Assembly: GCA_949825045.1 (NCBI GenBank)
Contig: OX463829.1
Location: 22,228,715-22,292,714, forward strand
Origin: Argyresthia goedartella
Lineage: Eukaryota > Arthropoda > Insecta > Lepidoptera > Argyresthiidae
Length of the DNA: 64,000 bases
Reading direction: 5' to 3'
The translations under genes and the position numbers were made by a program. The notes under the pieces were generated by a model. That model saw only the letters and a program-made list of their open reading frames with translations. It had not been told where the DNA came from and searched no databases. Below are positions 1-11,081 of this stretch, piece by piece. Positions within the stretch are counted from its first letter, which is position 1. Every line of letters starts with the position of its first letter.

Positions 1-149
1 TAGGAAAATATGTCTGGCAAAAAGAAACAGAAGAAATTAAATCGTATAGACTTGTACACTCCCTTTATGATGGAGTTGTCAGAGCATAGTGTTGACTCGT
101 CTTACGTCCACTTCCCCGCTGATATGAAGTGGTTCGCGCGCTCCCTCAG

Positions 150-301
150 CTGCTAGACCGCGCGCTGGCGGACCCCGAGCAGAGCCAGTACTGGGACGCG
201 GCGACGCTGCAGCGCTTCCGCGGCTGCGGCGGCGTGCGCATCGAGGACGACGTGCTGATCACAGAGAGCGGCGTCGAGAACCTCACCTTTGTTCCGAGGA
301 C
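150..301 (+). CDS. PEPD: Prolidase (Xaa-Pro dipeptidase), penultimate coding exon
   Basis: The exon follows an acceptor (ctccctcag, ends 149) and ends at a gtgagt donor (302). It translates as LLDRALADPEQ, then LQRFRGCGGVRIEDDVLITE, then GVENLTFVPRT. This is the C-terminal part of the M24 pita-bread fold of cytosolic prolidase, a metal-dependent enzyme that splits dipeptides with C-terminal proline. The FRGxGGVRIEDDV block carries one of the conserved metal-ligand glutamates of the family. Two bases of the last Thr codon are at the exon end, and the first base of the exon at 10237 completes it. Upstream exons lie left of the window. The exon is GC-rich compared with the surrounding intron. 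Confidence is high because the motif and the splice phase both agree. Confidence 0.93.
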
Positions 302-501
302 GTGAGTAGCCGGGGCTTTTTATTCTTCTTTCCAACACTAATCTTAAGTACAGATAACGCAATGTTTCTTGACGTGTGAGCGAAGTGTTTCTACTCTCTC
401 GGCCATGTATGCATCTATCTTCATGAGCCGCTACCCCATTCATTCAAGCGGCACTCGGCCGTCAAGAAACTTTGCGTCAGTGGTATAGTAGGAAAGTAAG
501 G

Positions 502-1548
502 CAGTGGCGTAGCGGGGCTTTTCGCCGCCCGGGGCCGAAAGGAAATTCGCCGCCCCCTATTTTAATTATTAGTTATTTAAAGTTTGAAAAAAGCAAGAAA
601 CCTACAGGAAGTTTATCTTTTAAAATGTCTAAGCGCTAGTAAAATACAACAATAAATAATAATACAAATTTTTATAGTAGTTTATGTGCCTGCTACATAA
701 TGGAGGGCATTAATACTCGAGAGTTCGGCGAGTTTCATAATAATATCACTCGAGAGTTTTAATGCCTCATTATGTACAGTTACATACACTAGTTTATCTA
801 CACATATATCATAAGCTCTCTTTGATGTGTTCAGGAACCGCACGTTCGACCGGCATTGTGGCATTGATCATTGCTCTGCAGTTGTTTAGCTTGTTCAATA
901 GTACCAACTTCACAGACAAACTAGGGGCGGCACGCAGGTGGGCGTCGGCGTTCGAAATTTGAATGTCATAATTTGACAAATTTTTGTACATTATGGACAA
1001 AATGTATCAATATTCAGATAAGAAATGAGTATTTACCAAATAGTTTTACATTATGCTAGTCTTAACGTGCGGTTTTAGACGCAGTAAAGAGGGTTTATGA
1101 TACGTGTAGATAAAAAAAATAATGAAAAGTAAAAAAAACATAAAAAAAAGCTTTTATTTTTATGCTCCAAAAAGAGGAAATTGAATCGAATTAATTAACA
1201 CCAATTAATTACATAACACACCTTATTATGACATAAAAGCTTGCTGCGAGATTTACTTATGTAGAAGTAGTTATCTATCTATTTTACAGAATGTGTTATT
1301 GAATTGATAGAAGATTCTCGTGATATTGAATTGACAGAAGATGTAAATCTTGCAGCAAGCTCTTTACTAAAAGTTTTTTTTATATTTTTAAATTTTATTT
1401 TAATATTCTGGGTACCATTGAAGGCGGGATTTGGAATTAATATTTTTTTCTTAAACATGCAATTAAATATTTTCATTGTTCCTTATCCGCCACCCCCTTT
1501 CGTATGCCGCCAGGGCCAATGCCCCCCCCCCCAGAGCCGTGCGCTATA
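502..1548. mobile_element. Degenerate hAT-like element (CAGTGGCGTAGC terminus)
   Basis: It starts with CAGTGGCGTAGC, the same terminus (one mismatch) as the complete hAT at 11082-11958. A GC-rich subterminal block (521-560) follows, and a second such block of C-rich sequence lies near 1488-1548. The right terminal repeat is missing. The foldback repeat at 675-1113 lies inside. A short inverted pair (1238-1256 with 1343-1361, 18/19 matching) lies near the right end. Boundaries on the right are approximate. Confidence 0.5.
675..1113 (+). repeat. Dispersed foldback repeat, copy A
   Basis: This is the first of five copies of one family in the window (the others are at 6360, 28262, 28858 and 53586). 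The left part is a hairpin around ggcattaatactcgagagt. The core (790-1113) has inverted arms starting tttatctacac near 790 and reading gtgtagataaa near 1113. All short ORFs here are repeat sequence, not genes. It is probably a non-autonomous DNA element. Confidence 0.75.
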
Positions 1549-1570
1549 TACAGAGTGGTAAAAATGTGTT

Positions 1571-1617
1571 ACCGTCAGAATGGCCGGTCACTAGTGTTTA
1601 TCCGTGAAATTGTGACC
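1571..1617 (+). repeat. Left half of a repeat split by the LINE
   Basis: It contains gaatggccggtcactag at 1579-1595. The same sequence, inverted, occurs at 9746-9765. The remainder of this copy lies at 5731-5810, on the far side of the LINE, so the LINE inserted into it. Confidence 0.6.
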
Positions 1618-1973
1618 AATAATAATAATAATAATAATAATTTTATTTCAGATATCAAAGATCCATATTACATTAAAAGAAATCTACATCTAATTTAAAT
1701 AATAAAATCACACATACAAAAGGAAAATAATAATTACAAAACTAAAACATAAAATTATAACTCATGCAATTAAATTAAATTCCATAAAATAAAGTAAAAC
1801 AAAATGTCAGTAAATTTAATTTAAAAAAAAATGTCAAAAAATAAAATTAAAACCATTCAAATCAAATAAACATGTCAAGTGTATAAAATAATAAATGTTA
1901 AATGTCAATAAAAAAATTAATTGCATCAAACTATAAAATTAAGTCAAACCACATCTATTTAAAATAAGTTGGC

Positions 1974-3970
1974 TTATCTATGGCACGGCTCGACTTCCCA
2001 CATACTGTAAGTGTAAGTACCTATCATCACACTCACCCAGTGTTTCAGTATTGGGCTGTCGAGCCGACCCGCGATGACTGCTAGGATGGTGTTGGAGCTA
2101 CCGCGAACTCTGCTCAGTAGGGAGGCCGTCCTCTTTCGTATGATGGCATGAAAGCCATCGACGCGTGCCTTGGCAAACATGCTTGACGCGCTACAGTATC
2201 GCGGCAACCACAACAGCATCCTAAAGGCATTATTGTACTGGACGCGCAAGGCATTGAGAGCCCTTTGCGTATAGCTGACCCACAGGCTGCTCGTGTAGAA
2301 AGATTGGCAGTACGCCCTGAATAGCGTTATCTTCACCTCTCTTGTACAGCGTGCAAACCTGCGGGCCAATATGTTCGCCCGGACTGCCAACACCCTGCGC
2401 TCCCGCTCAATATCCTCGTCATCCTTCAGGTCGTCGGTCACAATGTGACCAAGGTACTTAAATCTAGTGACTCGACTCAGCTCGTTAGAGTATAATCTAA
2501 TGGTAGGTACCTCATCAGGCAACTTATTTTTGGTTTTAAATACCATTAATTCACTTTTTTTAACATTATATTTTAAGCCGTGTTTTTCCGCGTACTGCTC
2601 ACATGTACCAAGTAGTTTCATTAGCCCCGCCGGCGACGGACTCAGCAGCACCATGTCGTCCGCATAACTTATATTGTTACAACTTTTGCCGTCGATAAAA
2701 CAACCTGCATGCATTCTAGTGAGTTCGCCTATCAGCTCGTTCACATACAGGTTAAAAAGCTTCGGGGATGTTATCCCCCCTGTCTCACACCACATTCCAA
2801 ACCATAATCATCTGAATAAACTTCACCCCATCTTACTTTATCATTTTGGTGACCATACCAATATTCAAAGATGTTTATTATTTCCCTAGGTAGCTTTGAT
2901 TCCCGACATTTATCCCACAGGATGTCATAGGAGACTAGATCAAATGCCTTGGATAAATCTAGGAAACAGGCATATACATTGGTCCTACGGTCTGCGTAGT
3001 ATTTAACGGTATGCTTAAGCCCCAGCACAGCACTTTCTGTCGACAGCCCCGGCCTAAAGCCAAACTGTGCGTCATTTAATTTCAGTTGAGCGCTAAGCTG
3101 GGCATCAAGCATCCCATCAAACACTTTCGCAACAATAGTTGCCAGCGATATAGGCCTGTAGTTATTTCTGTCAGAAATGTCACCAGTCCTATTCTTTGTG
3201 ATAGGTACTACAATGGTCTCCATCATATCCTTCGGAAGATATCCATGTCCTACACAGATATTATAAAACATAGAGAGCACTCTCGGCACATGATCCCCTC
3301 CATATTTCAGGCGTTCAATGCTGAGCCCGTCGTGGCCCGGTGACTTTCCTCTCTTCATGTGTCTAATGATAGTAGCCACATCTTTAGAGGTGATTTTAAT
3401 ATTCAGAACACCATCACCGGCACCACGTGGCTCACCATCACGCACCCGTTTAGTCCCATCTAGGGGCGACTGCACTTTGAAATGCTGCCGAAATAAATCA
3501 GCAATAGCTTTCGGCTCGGTCACTCCATCAACCGAAATAGGCAAGCTAGACTTAGTATTAAGCTTGTTCGTAGCCTTCCAAAATTTACTAAAATCATTCG
3601 CCTTATGATGCGAAGCTAATATGTCCATGGTTATTTGCTCTTGGTTATTCTGGCACCACTTTAGCTCAGACTTAAAAACTTTTCTGCTTAGGCACATCTC
3701 CAAGTAAAAAGGACCTGACGCCGGCCTCCCGTATGAAAACCATTGCTTAAACTTACTTCGCGCATTGGCATGAGCTTCTCCTACATGCTTGTTCCAACCT
3801 GTCACCTGTTGTTTTTTATTATTATGATTATTCTGTCTAGGACTATTACTACTAAGTACAGCGGCCTCACTTAATGCTAATACAATTTGACTATACATAC
3901 TATCTACTAACTTCCTATGGTCTACATTATCACAGATGGTATCACAACATTCCTCAAGTTCTGGTGGCAA
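1974..3970 (-). pseudogene. LINE ORF2, reverse transcriptase part
   Basis: The motifs run in order: NNYRPISLATIVAKVFDGML, AQFGFRPGLSTESAV, CFLDLSKAFDLVSYDILWDK, GVRQGG, then in the next frame ITSPKLFNLYVNEL and SYADDMVLLSPS, which carries the catalytic Asp pair. The 3970 and 2795 frames overlap at a run of six Gs (minus strand) inside GVRQGG-ITSP. One missing base in that run explains the shift. The C-terminal thumb region follows to the stop at 1974. The family is a CR1-type non-LTR RT; the enzyme copies its RNA at the target site. Confidence 0.9.
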
Positions 3971-4110
3971 AACAATAAACTTAAATTTCGGTGGCAGGAT
4001 TCTGCATAGATTTTAATTTCCTCGGCTTTCTTGTTTTCCTATCGAACATTTTTCATTGCAACATTGATAGGATAATTTAAAGATTTCAATTTTATAAGAT
4101 TTAGATTGCA

Positions 4111-4847
4111 TTAAAAAAATATCGGATAATGGTCTGACCATACTACATCATAGTGCACCTTAACATCGACAATCGTACTATAGGCCGATGCTGTCGCTAG
4201 ACAGTGGTCCAACCATCTTTTAGACCCATTGGCCTCACTCACATAAGTGTATGTGCCCGAGTCAATGCCCAATTTTTCAAAGTCCGCACATATCCATTTT
4301 TGATCTGAGCAAAACTCCAGCATCTCTCTACAAAACAAAGTATGTGGATGGGCATTGAGATGTACACCGATTCAACATTGTTACCTTCCACTATTGCATT
4401 GATCTCACTCAGGCATTCCGTGAATTCTAGCAGGTGCTCTGGGTGGTCTGTAGGCATATACACACTGAACACTAGCGCCGAGTGATTACACATAGTCAAC
4501 AAAACACAAGCAATTCGCACGCTATCACAAGTAATGACTTGCACACGTTGAAAAACACTTTTACGCCATAAGATGGCCACACCTCCATACGGTCTTCCCC
4601 TCAGCAGACCCGCCGAGGTATCCACCGCCGACTTTCCCGTGTATCCAAAGTTGCTGTCTAGCGTACCTAGGTATGGTATATCGTGGGGTAGTATCCATGT
4701 CTCTTGCAGTGCCACTATATCCGCATCGCGACATAATGATTGTATACATTGTGCAGATCGCTTCAAATGTTTACAATTGTAACTGAGAAGTTTACTAGTT
4801 GTACACGCATTATTATTACTATTATTTTTGTTGTTACAGTTTGCCAT
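4111..4847 (-). pseudogene. LINE ORF2, APE endonuclease part
   Basis: The first frame (4847-4239) has LLSYNCKHLKRS, ADIVALQETWILP, GRPYGGVAILWRKS and VFSVYMPTD, the ordered motifs of an apurinic-like endonuclease. Near 4340 the frame shifts within what should be the GDFNAHP motif. The second frame (4338-4111) carries DHCLATAS and ending VWSDHYPIFF, the catalytic SDH motif. Between 4111 and 3970 the link to the RT is also interrupted. The domain nicks the target DNA for reverse transcription. Confidence 0.87.
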
Positions 4848-5696
4848 TTTTGTTTACGTTTGTGCTTTTCAGATTATTATCCTTCCTGGTACTAAAGATG
4901 AAATACCTTCTAAAATATATATCAAATGGCCAAAAATCATCATCCTCAAACGATACCTTCGATTTCGGTACATATATTTTGTATGAGTCATACTCCTTCA
5001 ACTCCTTCATAGGCATTTTATAAGGCAAAACAGTCACATTAGTCTTTTTCAAGATATATTCAGCTATATGTACTGAGTTCGTTTCTTGAGACACGTTATA
5101 TATGAAGAGTGGTATTTTGGCCTCCGCAGCCTTAAATTTAGAGTTTTCATCTAGGACCGCTTTTCCTCGTCTCCCAGTAAAACTGTTGGGTTGCGTTTCT
5201 TACATCTTTCCACTTGTGTCCACTCACCCCCGCGCTCCTCATTCTCGTTCGTATCAGAAGGAATTATTTTGTTGTTGTGAGAGCTTTGCGGTTGAGTCAT
5301 CGATATCAGCTGTTTACCTGCGCCGCTTGTGCCTGCGCCAGCGTTGCCGATATGTTTTGAATCGCGACACTCGCGAACTTCATTCCGTCGCTTCTTGTTG
5401 CTACCGGGTGCAGGCGCAGGTGACTGTGCGAGCGAGACAGGCGCATGCTGTACCGCCTTTGCGTAAGACGGAGATGGCGTGCGCTCAGCCGCCGCTTCAC
5501 TGACTGGTTTCGTCCCATCGGTCTCAGGGGTCAACGACCTGTTAGCGCAATGGTGTGATAGGCCGATCGGGCCGCTATTGCTCGCATATTCCCAGCTATC
5601 TTGCGCACAAAATGCACCTCTGCGCGCGTTCACATAAGGCTCATTATTGTAGGCACTGGCACTAGAAGAGGCAGACGTTTTTTTCAAAAAATTCAA
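4834..5696 (-). pseudogene. LINE ORF1, two frames
   Basis: The N-terminal piece (5696-5151) is low-complexity and rich in Ser, Ala and Asn, and ends in GGEWTQVERCKKRNPTVLLG, a linker typical of lepidopteran CR1-group ORF1. After a frame break near 5100-5150, the second piece (5094-4834) reads SVHIAEYILKKTNVTV and SYKIYVPKSK, a small alpha/beta domain found at the end of these ORF1 proteins. It probably binds the element RNA. No zinc knuckle is visible in what survives. Confidence 0.72.
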
Positions 5697-5730
5697 GTCC
5701 GCTTTTAGTTTCTCGAAAGTTGCTGCCCGA

Positions 5731-5810
5731 TTACTTCCTATAAGTGAACAATTGCTTCCATCGTATTTTAGAAGAAATCAAACATTTAAGAGTGACGGGC
5801 GGGTCTGACG
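5731..5810 (+). repeat. Right half of the LINE-split repeat
   Basis: It contains acaattgcttccatcgta and agtgacgggcgg, which match the reverse complement of 9630-9710 over about 75 bases. Together with 1571-1617 it reconstitutes one copy of the repeat seen intact at 9600-9790. Confidence 0.62.
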
Positions 5811-6359
5811 TCAGGAACGCCGTTCTTCTAGATGCAGTGCCTGCGTAGGAATATACAGGAAGTCCGGTAGATCGATGCAAAGACTTAGTTTTAGAATATG
5901 GGTGTTAGTACATACCATTTAGAACCATTTCAGCCAAACATACATATAGCGAAGTCTTACCGTTAAATTTTTATTGATGATTTAAAGAAAATTTCCGGAT
6001 TTTCACAGTTGAGTGATTATCATTGCGAAATTAAAGAATAATTGGATTATTTTACAATTGATTCTAATAAATCACGTAATAAGCATTCAAATAAATCTTG
6101 ATTTGTGCATCTACTACCGCAGACTTGGTTTTTACAGACCATTGAAGAGCACGGCAAATTTCAATCATCAATATAATAAGTTTTACGGACCTAATTTAAC
6201 AAAAACAAGTGAAAGCTTTTATGTGCAAATCTTATAAAAACATTCTTAATTAATGATCTTTCATTTAAGGTATTATTGACGTAGGTACCTCACACATTCT
6301 TGAAGTTATGACCTACTAACCAGTTTGAGGGAGAAAAATAATTTTTTTAGACACTCTTT
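5811..6359. other. Intron sequence, nothing recognised
   Basis: AT-rich PEPD intron sequence. I see no ORF with recognisable motifs and no clear repeat. Confidence 0.5.
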
Positions 6360-6815
6360 TTTAGTAGTTTATGTGACTGCTGCATAATGGAGGGCATTAA
6401 AACTCGAGAGTGGGTTTTAATGCCTAATCATGTACAGTTACATACACTAGTTTATCTACACACATATCATAAGCTCTCTTTGATGTGTTCAGGAACCGCA
6501 TGTTTGACCGGCATTGTGGTTCTGCCATTGTTTAGCTTGTTCTTTAGTACCAACTTCACGCAGGCGGGCGTCGGCGTTTGAAATTTGAATGTCAGTACCA
6601 ACTTCACTGACAAACTAGGGACGGCACGCGGGTGGGCGTTGGCGTTCGAAATTTGAATGTCATTATATGTAGAAAAACTACACATAATGACCATTATGTG
6701 TAGTTTTCCAGATACGAAACTATTTTTTACCAAGTAGTTTAACATAATGCTGATCGTAACGTGCGGTTTTTGAACGCAGTAAAGAGGGTTTATGATACGT
6801 GTGTAGATAAAATTA
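6360..6815 (+). repeat. Dispersed foldback repeat, copy B
   Basis: Same layout as 675-1113: the actcgagag hairpin, the segment ending aggaaccgcatgtttgacc, and the right arm ending in gtagataaa. An internal block of about 60 bases (gtaccaacttcac to aatttgaatgtca) is duplicated at 6548-6590 and 6595-6661. Confidence 0.75.
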
Positions 6816-7289
6816 ATTAAATTTATGCTATAATGTCGGCATATTCTCTACATTCAACCTCTTTGTTGGTAGCGGAACTTATGTTTGACAGTGCGATGCA
6901 TGCAAGTTTGAAAGCAAAGAGTTTCGTTAATCTGAGGTGTGATGCGTATGTGGCCCGATATTCTCGATATGGATTGTAAAAACATATGAAGGTGCCTCTA
7001 AAATGATAAACGAATAGTTCTGACGAGGAACTATCATAATACAAAAAACGCGTTGCGAAGCCGCGCCACGGGCAGGCTGGTCACTGATAATTGTATCATC
7101 CAACAATACGGTATTTGAGTGCTAGTCAAAATATATACTTTTTAGGAACTGTCAAAACGGTAATTTTGTCTACGAGTTCTATGAAATACTAGCATGTGAC
7201 GTCATAGTCAAATGCTGTCTTTTTAACACAAAATTGAGTTGATAAAATACAACGGCTGGAATATGCAATTCTGATATTGTCAAACGCTT
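6816..7289. other. Intron sequence, nothing recognised
   Basis: PEPD intron. No coding motif or repeat structure that I can support. Confidence 0.45.
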
Positions 7290-9340
7290 TTGTTGAAATA
7301 GGTTCAGCTTGAGACACGTTTCTAGATTTATTACCAGATCGATTGTGGTCTCAGACAAACTTAACTTTAGTAAGTGGGCAACAGCAGGTATACTTAAAAG
7401 TAGACAAAATTTATATGAATTATATAGTGAAAAACAATGGAATCTTAGTAAAGAGTTCATGGATAAAGTAAAAAAGTACTCAAAAATCTTTAGAAAAGTT
7501 TGTCAAATTGCAAAATCAAATTATATCAGATCTAAAATAAGAAAAGTGATAAACTGGAGATATAATTAAAAGTGAGACTGGAAAGGTCAGTATTAAAAAC
7601 AATGAATATGAATTAAAAATTAATGATATTACTTTCAAAAATGATATTGATGTAGCTAAAGCGTTTTTTTTTTTTTTACTGAAATCCCAATCTCTACTAC
7701 AAAGTCTTTAGACTCTTCCAAAGTAGTCGCTGAATCTTTGCTAAAAGACTATGTACCTAGATGTGAAAATCAATTCTCGTTTAAATATGTAAATTATAAA
7801 GATATTATTAAAGCCTTTAAATCAATAAATGTTAAGAAAACTGCAGACCTCTGGGATATTTCTGTTCATGTTGTGAAGCCCCTAATAAATGTTATTGCAC
7901 TTGATTTAGCTTTCATATTTAATGCATCTATTGAATCTGGCGTGTTTTCTGATTTAATGAAACACAGTAAAATAGTACTTTTGTTTAAATCGGGTAGTAC
8001 ATCTGATCCTTCTAACTTCAGACCGATATCGGTATTGCCTACATTTAGTAAAGTTTTTCAAAAAGTAATTTTAAATCAACTTCTTACACATTTCAATAAC
8101 AACAACATGCTCCACTGTAAACAATTTGGTTTTACACAAGGCAAATCAACTACTGATGCCGGTATTGAGTTAATATTACATATATATGATGCCTGGGAGG
8201 AGTCGCATGATGCTTTAGGAGTATTTTGCGATTTGTCTAAGGCTTTTGATTGCGTTGACCATGGGACATTGATCGGGAAATTACATCACTATGGAATTAG
8301 GGATAACTCTTTAGATCTTCTCTCTTCTTATCTAAATGACAGGATACAGAGAGTTGACATTAATGGAAAACGATCTCCAGGGTCTGTTGTTACTATGGTA
8401 GGGATCTGTACTCGGGCCATTCCTGTTTTTGGATTATATTAATGACCTGCCACATCTTGTCAGAGATAATCATGAGATTGTACTGTTTGCAGATGACACT
8501 TCACTTTTGTTTAAAATGAAACGACGCAGTTTGAACTTTGACGATGTGAATAATGCAATCTCAAAGGTAGTCAATTGGTTTAGTGCCAATAATCTTTTAT
8601 TGAACAATAACAAAACTAAATTTATTCGGTTTAAACTCCCCAATGTTAAACAAGTCTCGGCTAATGTTAATGCTAAAGGTGAAAATTTAGAAATTGTAGA
8701 TAACACGGTACCTTAGATAATAAGCTTCAGTGGGGCCCCACACATAGATAAGCTATCGAAATAACTCAGTTCCGCAATTTATGCAGTCAAAAAAATCCGT
8801 CTTTTTACGGACGTGGAAACAGCTAGGCTAGTTTACTTCAGCTACTTCCATAGCATTATGTCTTACGGCATACTGCTGTGGGGGAACGCTGCAGACATTA
8901 ACATAATATTTGTGCTGCAAAAGAGGGCTGTTCGTGCAATCTACAATGTGGGTCCCAGAGAGTCACTGCGTTGTAAATTTAAGGAAATTAACATTATGAC
9001 AGTGCCGTGTCAGTATATTTATGAAAACCTAATGTACGTCTAGAAAAATATTGATAAATTTCCTAAGAATAGCGACAGGCACAATGTCAACACTAGAAAT
9101 AGGAATAAACTAGCTATACCTACTACTAGGCTCCATAAGGTTAATTGAGTTACAAGAATTGTCTGTAAATAAATTTAAAAATGTTGTTAAAAATCACAAT
9201 AAGCTTTCTACAAAATATCAGATTATGTAGAAGACAAGAAAGCTTGGGAAGGTGTTTGCTCCAATTCTGTAAAAAATAACGTATTATACATGTTAGTTTA
9301 AGATTTGACATTCTCCGGCTGAGGGTAGATAAAAAAAAAC
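7290..9340 (+). mobile_element. 5'-truncated Jockey/CR1-like LINE
   Basis: The order on the plus strand is: inter-domain region (KWATAGILKSRQNLYELY near 7370), RT in 7738-8442 (NFRPISVLPTFSKVF, QFGFTQGKSTTDAG, GVFCDLSKAFDCVDH), then in another frame LFADDTSLLFKM at 8484 and the thumb region, and LVYFSYFHSIMSYGILLWGN at 8828. Several frameshifts and stops break it. The tail is A-rich at about 9331-9340. No endonuclease or ORF1 is present, as expected for incomplete reverse transcription. It lies in sense orientation in the PEPD intron. Confidence 0.87.
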
Positions 9341-9348
9341 AGGTCTTG

Positions 9349-9445
9349 GATGTTTATGTGTGTGTAACGCCGCTCTTTCTGGTTCCCACGACACAGGGTA
9401 CGCTAGTGTAGGGCCAGAAGCAATGTAAAGATGTAAAGTTTATGT
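9349..9445 (+). repeat. Truncated SINE tail
   Basis: The phrase ttcccacgacac, then gctagtgtagggccagaagcaatgta, matches the body of the tRNA-headed SINE at 41895-42065. The tRNA-like head is absent. Confidence 0.6.
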
Positions 9446-9599
9446 TTAATACCTCCGTGCCTCCAAAACAAAATCAATATGTAGTTAACTTAGGTACGCG
9501 TTTTGCTCTTTTCATTTGGTCAGGCACTGGGGGTATTGAATTCAAACTTGATCAATATCTTTATATCCTTGGTAGGAAAACGAGATGGAAGCAAGAAAG

Positions 9600-9790
9600 A
9601 TCCACAGTTAGGTGACCGGCGGTCCTGAAATTAGAACCGCCCGTCACTGATTTGTCAAATGTTTGATTTTTTCTAAAGTACGATGGAAGCAATTGTCTAC
9701 ATATAGGAAGCAACTGATATTACAATTTAACCGCTGAATACGACTAGTGACCGGCCATTCCAACGCTAACAAAAATATATGGGCCCTGGT
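9600..9790 (-). repeat. Intact copy of the repeat split at 1571/5810
   Basis: On the minus strand it reads from gttggaatggccggtcacta to cagtgacgggcgg, matching 1571-1617 followed by 5731-5810. The two copies are inverted, 4-8 kb apart, in the same intron. It could be the terminal region of a larger DNA element or a MITE. Confidence 0.55.
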
Positions 9791-9975
9791 GGGAAACTAC
9801 GTACCTTAAATCCATTAGATAACTTTAAAGGAAACATTGGGTAGGCACCTACACTTTCTGTTGACCTCTCACGCTTAATGGTCTTAGTTCTGCATCTCAA
9901 ACGAGAGCTCTCGGGTCTCAGACGTGTTCATTTATGACGAGACGTCGCTGTTTCTGAAACTGATCTGGCCCTCCA

Positions 9976-10107
9976 GCCAAGTTGCATTCGCTAACTTATT
10001 ATCACTTTCGACCAACGCTATCGCCGCGCCGTGCAGACGTCAAATCGCATACCTACATTTTCTTAGCGTCTCGTAGCGAGTGTAAGTTAGGGGTAATGCA
10101 ACTTGCC
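9976..10107. repeat. Small MITE-like inverted repeat
   Basis: caagttgcatt (9978-9988) is perfectly inverted at 10095-10105, with further weaker pairing inward (cgctaactta with taagttag). It lies about 130 bp before the last PEPD exon. Confidence 0.5.
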
Positions 10108-10236
10108 TAGCGAAGGCTGAGGAGACAAGAGAACTTTGTCTTATCTAAGCAGCATTGTAAACTGTACTACGAGCCCTTTTACTAAGCTTTCGTCTTTGTT
10201 TGTCGAATATAAAATCAGACTTATTTTAATTCACAG

Positions 10237-10291
10237 GGTGTCGGAGATCGAGGAGTTCATGGCAAACGGCGCTAATTTCAAGTCAATTTGA
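10237..10291 (+). CDS. PEPD: Prolidase, last coding exon
   Basis: After the acceptor ttcacag (ends 10236), the first base completes ACG (Thr) begun at 301. The reading then continues VSEIEEFMANGANFKSI and stops at 10289-10291. In prolidases the VPRT motif is followed by a V-x-E-I-E helix and a short divergent tail, so this is the authentic C-terminus. The intron between the two exons is about 9.9 kb and carries two LINEs and several MITE-like repeats. The gene converges on the ASB3-like gene, whose stop is at 10530 on the other strand. Confidence 0.9.
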
Positions 10292-10529
10292 GGCAAATAT
10301 AAATATTGTAATCGGAATGTATAAAGTGTATTTATTATTCTCAAATGGAGGTATCCAAGGGTATGATTTTATATCATTTATTTACACAGTTTAATAAGCA
10401 ATATAATTTATTCATGTAACATGACTGTGTTTCACTTAATGCATTGCTTTGCCATAATATCATCAGGTTAATAAATAAACTAACAAAACTAGCAATTAAG
10501 CAGAGTGATCAATGCATATTTAGGTGTTT

Positions 10530-10745
10530 TCATAAATATCTCAAAAATGTCCTTAAAATTGGTGGCAATGGTATCTGTTCAAGGGCATAGAAGAATTGCT
10601 TAGTCGTTGTAACTCCGCTTTCCCTCAATCTGCTTCTTATTTTTACTCTACTGAGATGTTTCAGGGCAGGCACGAAATATGGCATCTTCTCTGCATAGAG
10701 TCCCTCAGAATAAATGTCGACCAGCGATAAAATTTGATTTTGCAC
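10530..10745 (-). CDS. ASB3: ASB3-like, last exon with SOCS box
   Basis: The acceptor caatttcag precedes 10745, phase 0. The exon encodes 71 residues and a stop at 10530. ALKHLSRVKIRSRLRE matches the BC box that binds Elongin B/C, with Ser where Cys is usual. IPLPPILRTFLRYL matches the Cul5 box (LPLP-like) at the C-terminus. This makes the protein a candidate Cullin-5 ligase adaptor. Its stop faces the PEPD stop across about 240 bp. Confidence 0.88.
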   Translation of the reverse strand: MQNQILSLVDIYSEGLYAEKMPYFVPALKHLSRVKIRSRLRESGVTTTKQFFYALEQIPLPPILRTFLRYL

Positions 10746-11081
10746 CTGAAATTGAAAATGTAATGTTAAGATTTCTTTGCGGAGTAAAAGAACTCTTTTG
10801 TAGTTTCCGAGATGTTCCAGTTTAACATTTGTTTGAGGCTTGTTGGGCGGTATCGTTGTTTTTGTTGGCATCGATGAAGAAGTATTATGAGGAAGTTGCA
10901 CACGGCGGCGGTTAATAATCGCCGCGCGGTTTGCATACCCGCGGCAACCATGCGTTTTCAACGTTTTCACAGCTTAATGTCGGATAATAAGCGTTTGTAT
11001 CGCGGCAACCGCGCGACAAGGGGATACTTTCTGAGCAGTTTTTTTTAATCCAATAGTTGGCGTTGAGGACACTCCTACCTT

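Larger units (their letters stand above)
1618..5730 (-). mobile_element. CR1-group LINE (Daphne/Kiri-like), near full length, decayed
   Basis: On the minus strand the order is ORF1 (5696 to 4834), ORF2 endonuclease (4847 to 4111), reverse transcriptase (3970 to 1974) and an AT-rich 3' UTR. The 3' UTR ends in an ATT microsatellite (plus strand aataataat at 1618-1640), the usual 3' tail type of CR1-group elements. ORF1 and ORF2 are each broken by a few frameshifts. The insertion lies inside an older repeat whose two halves remain at 1571-1617 and 5731-5810. It lies in the PEPD intron, antisense to that gene. Confidence 0.88.
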
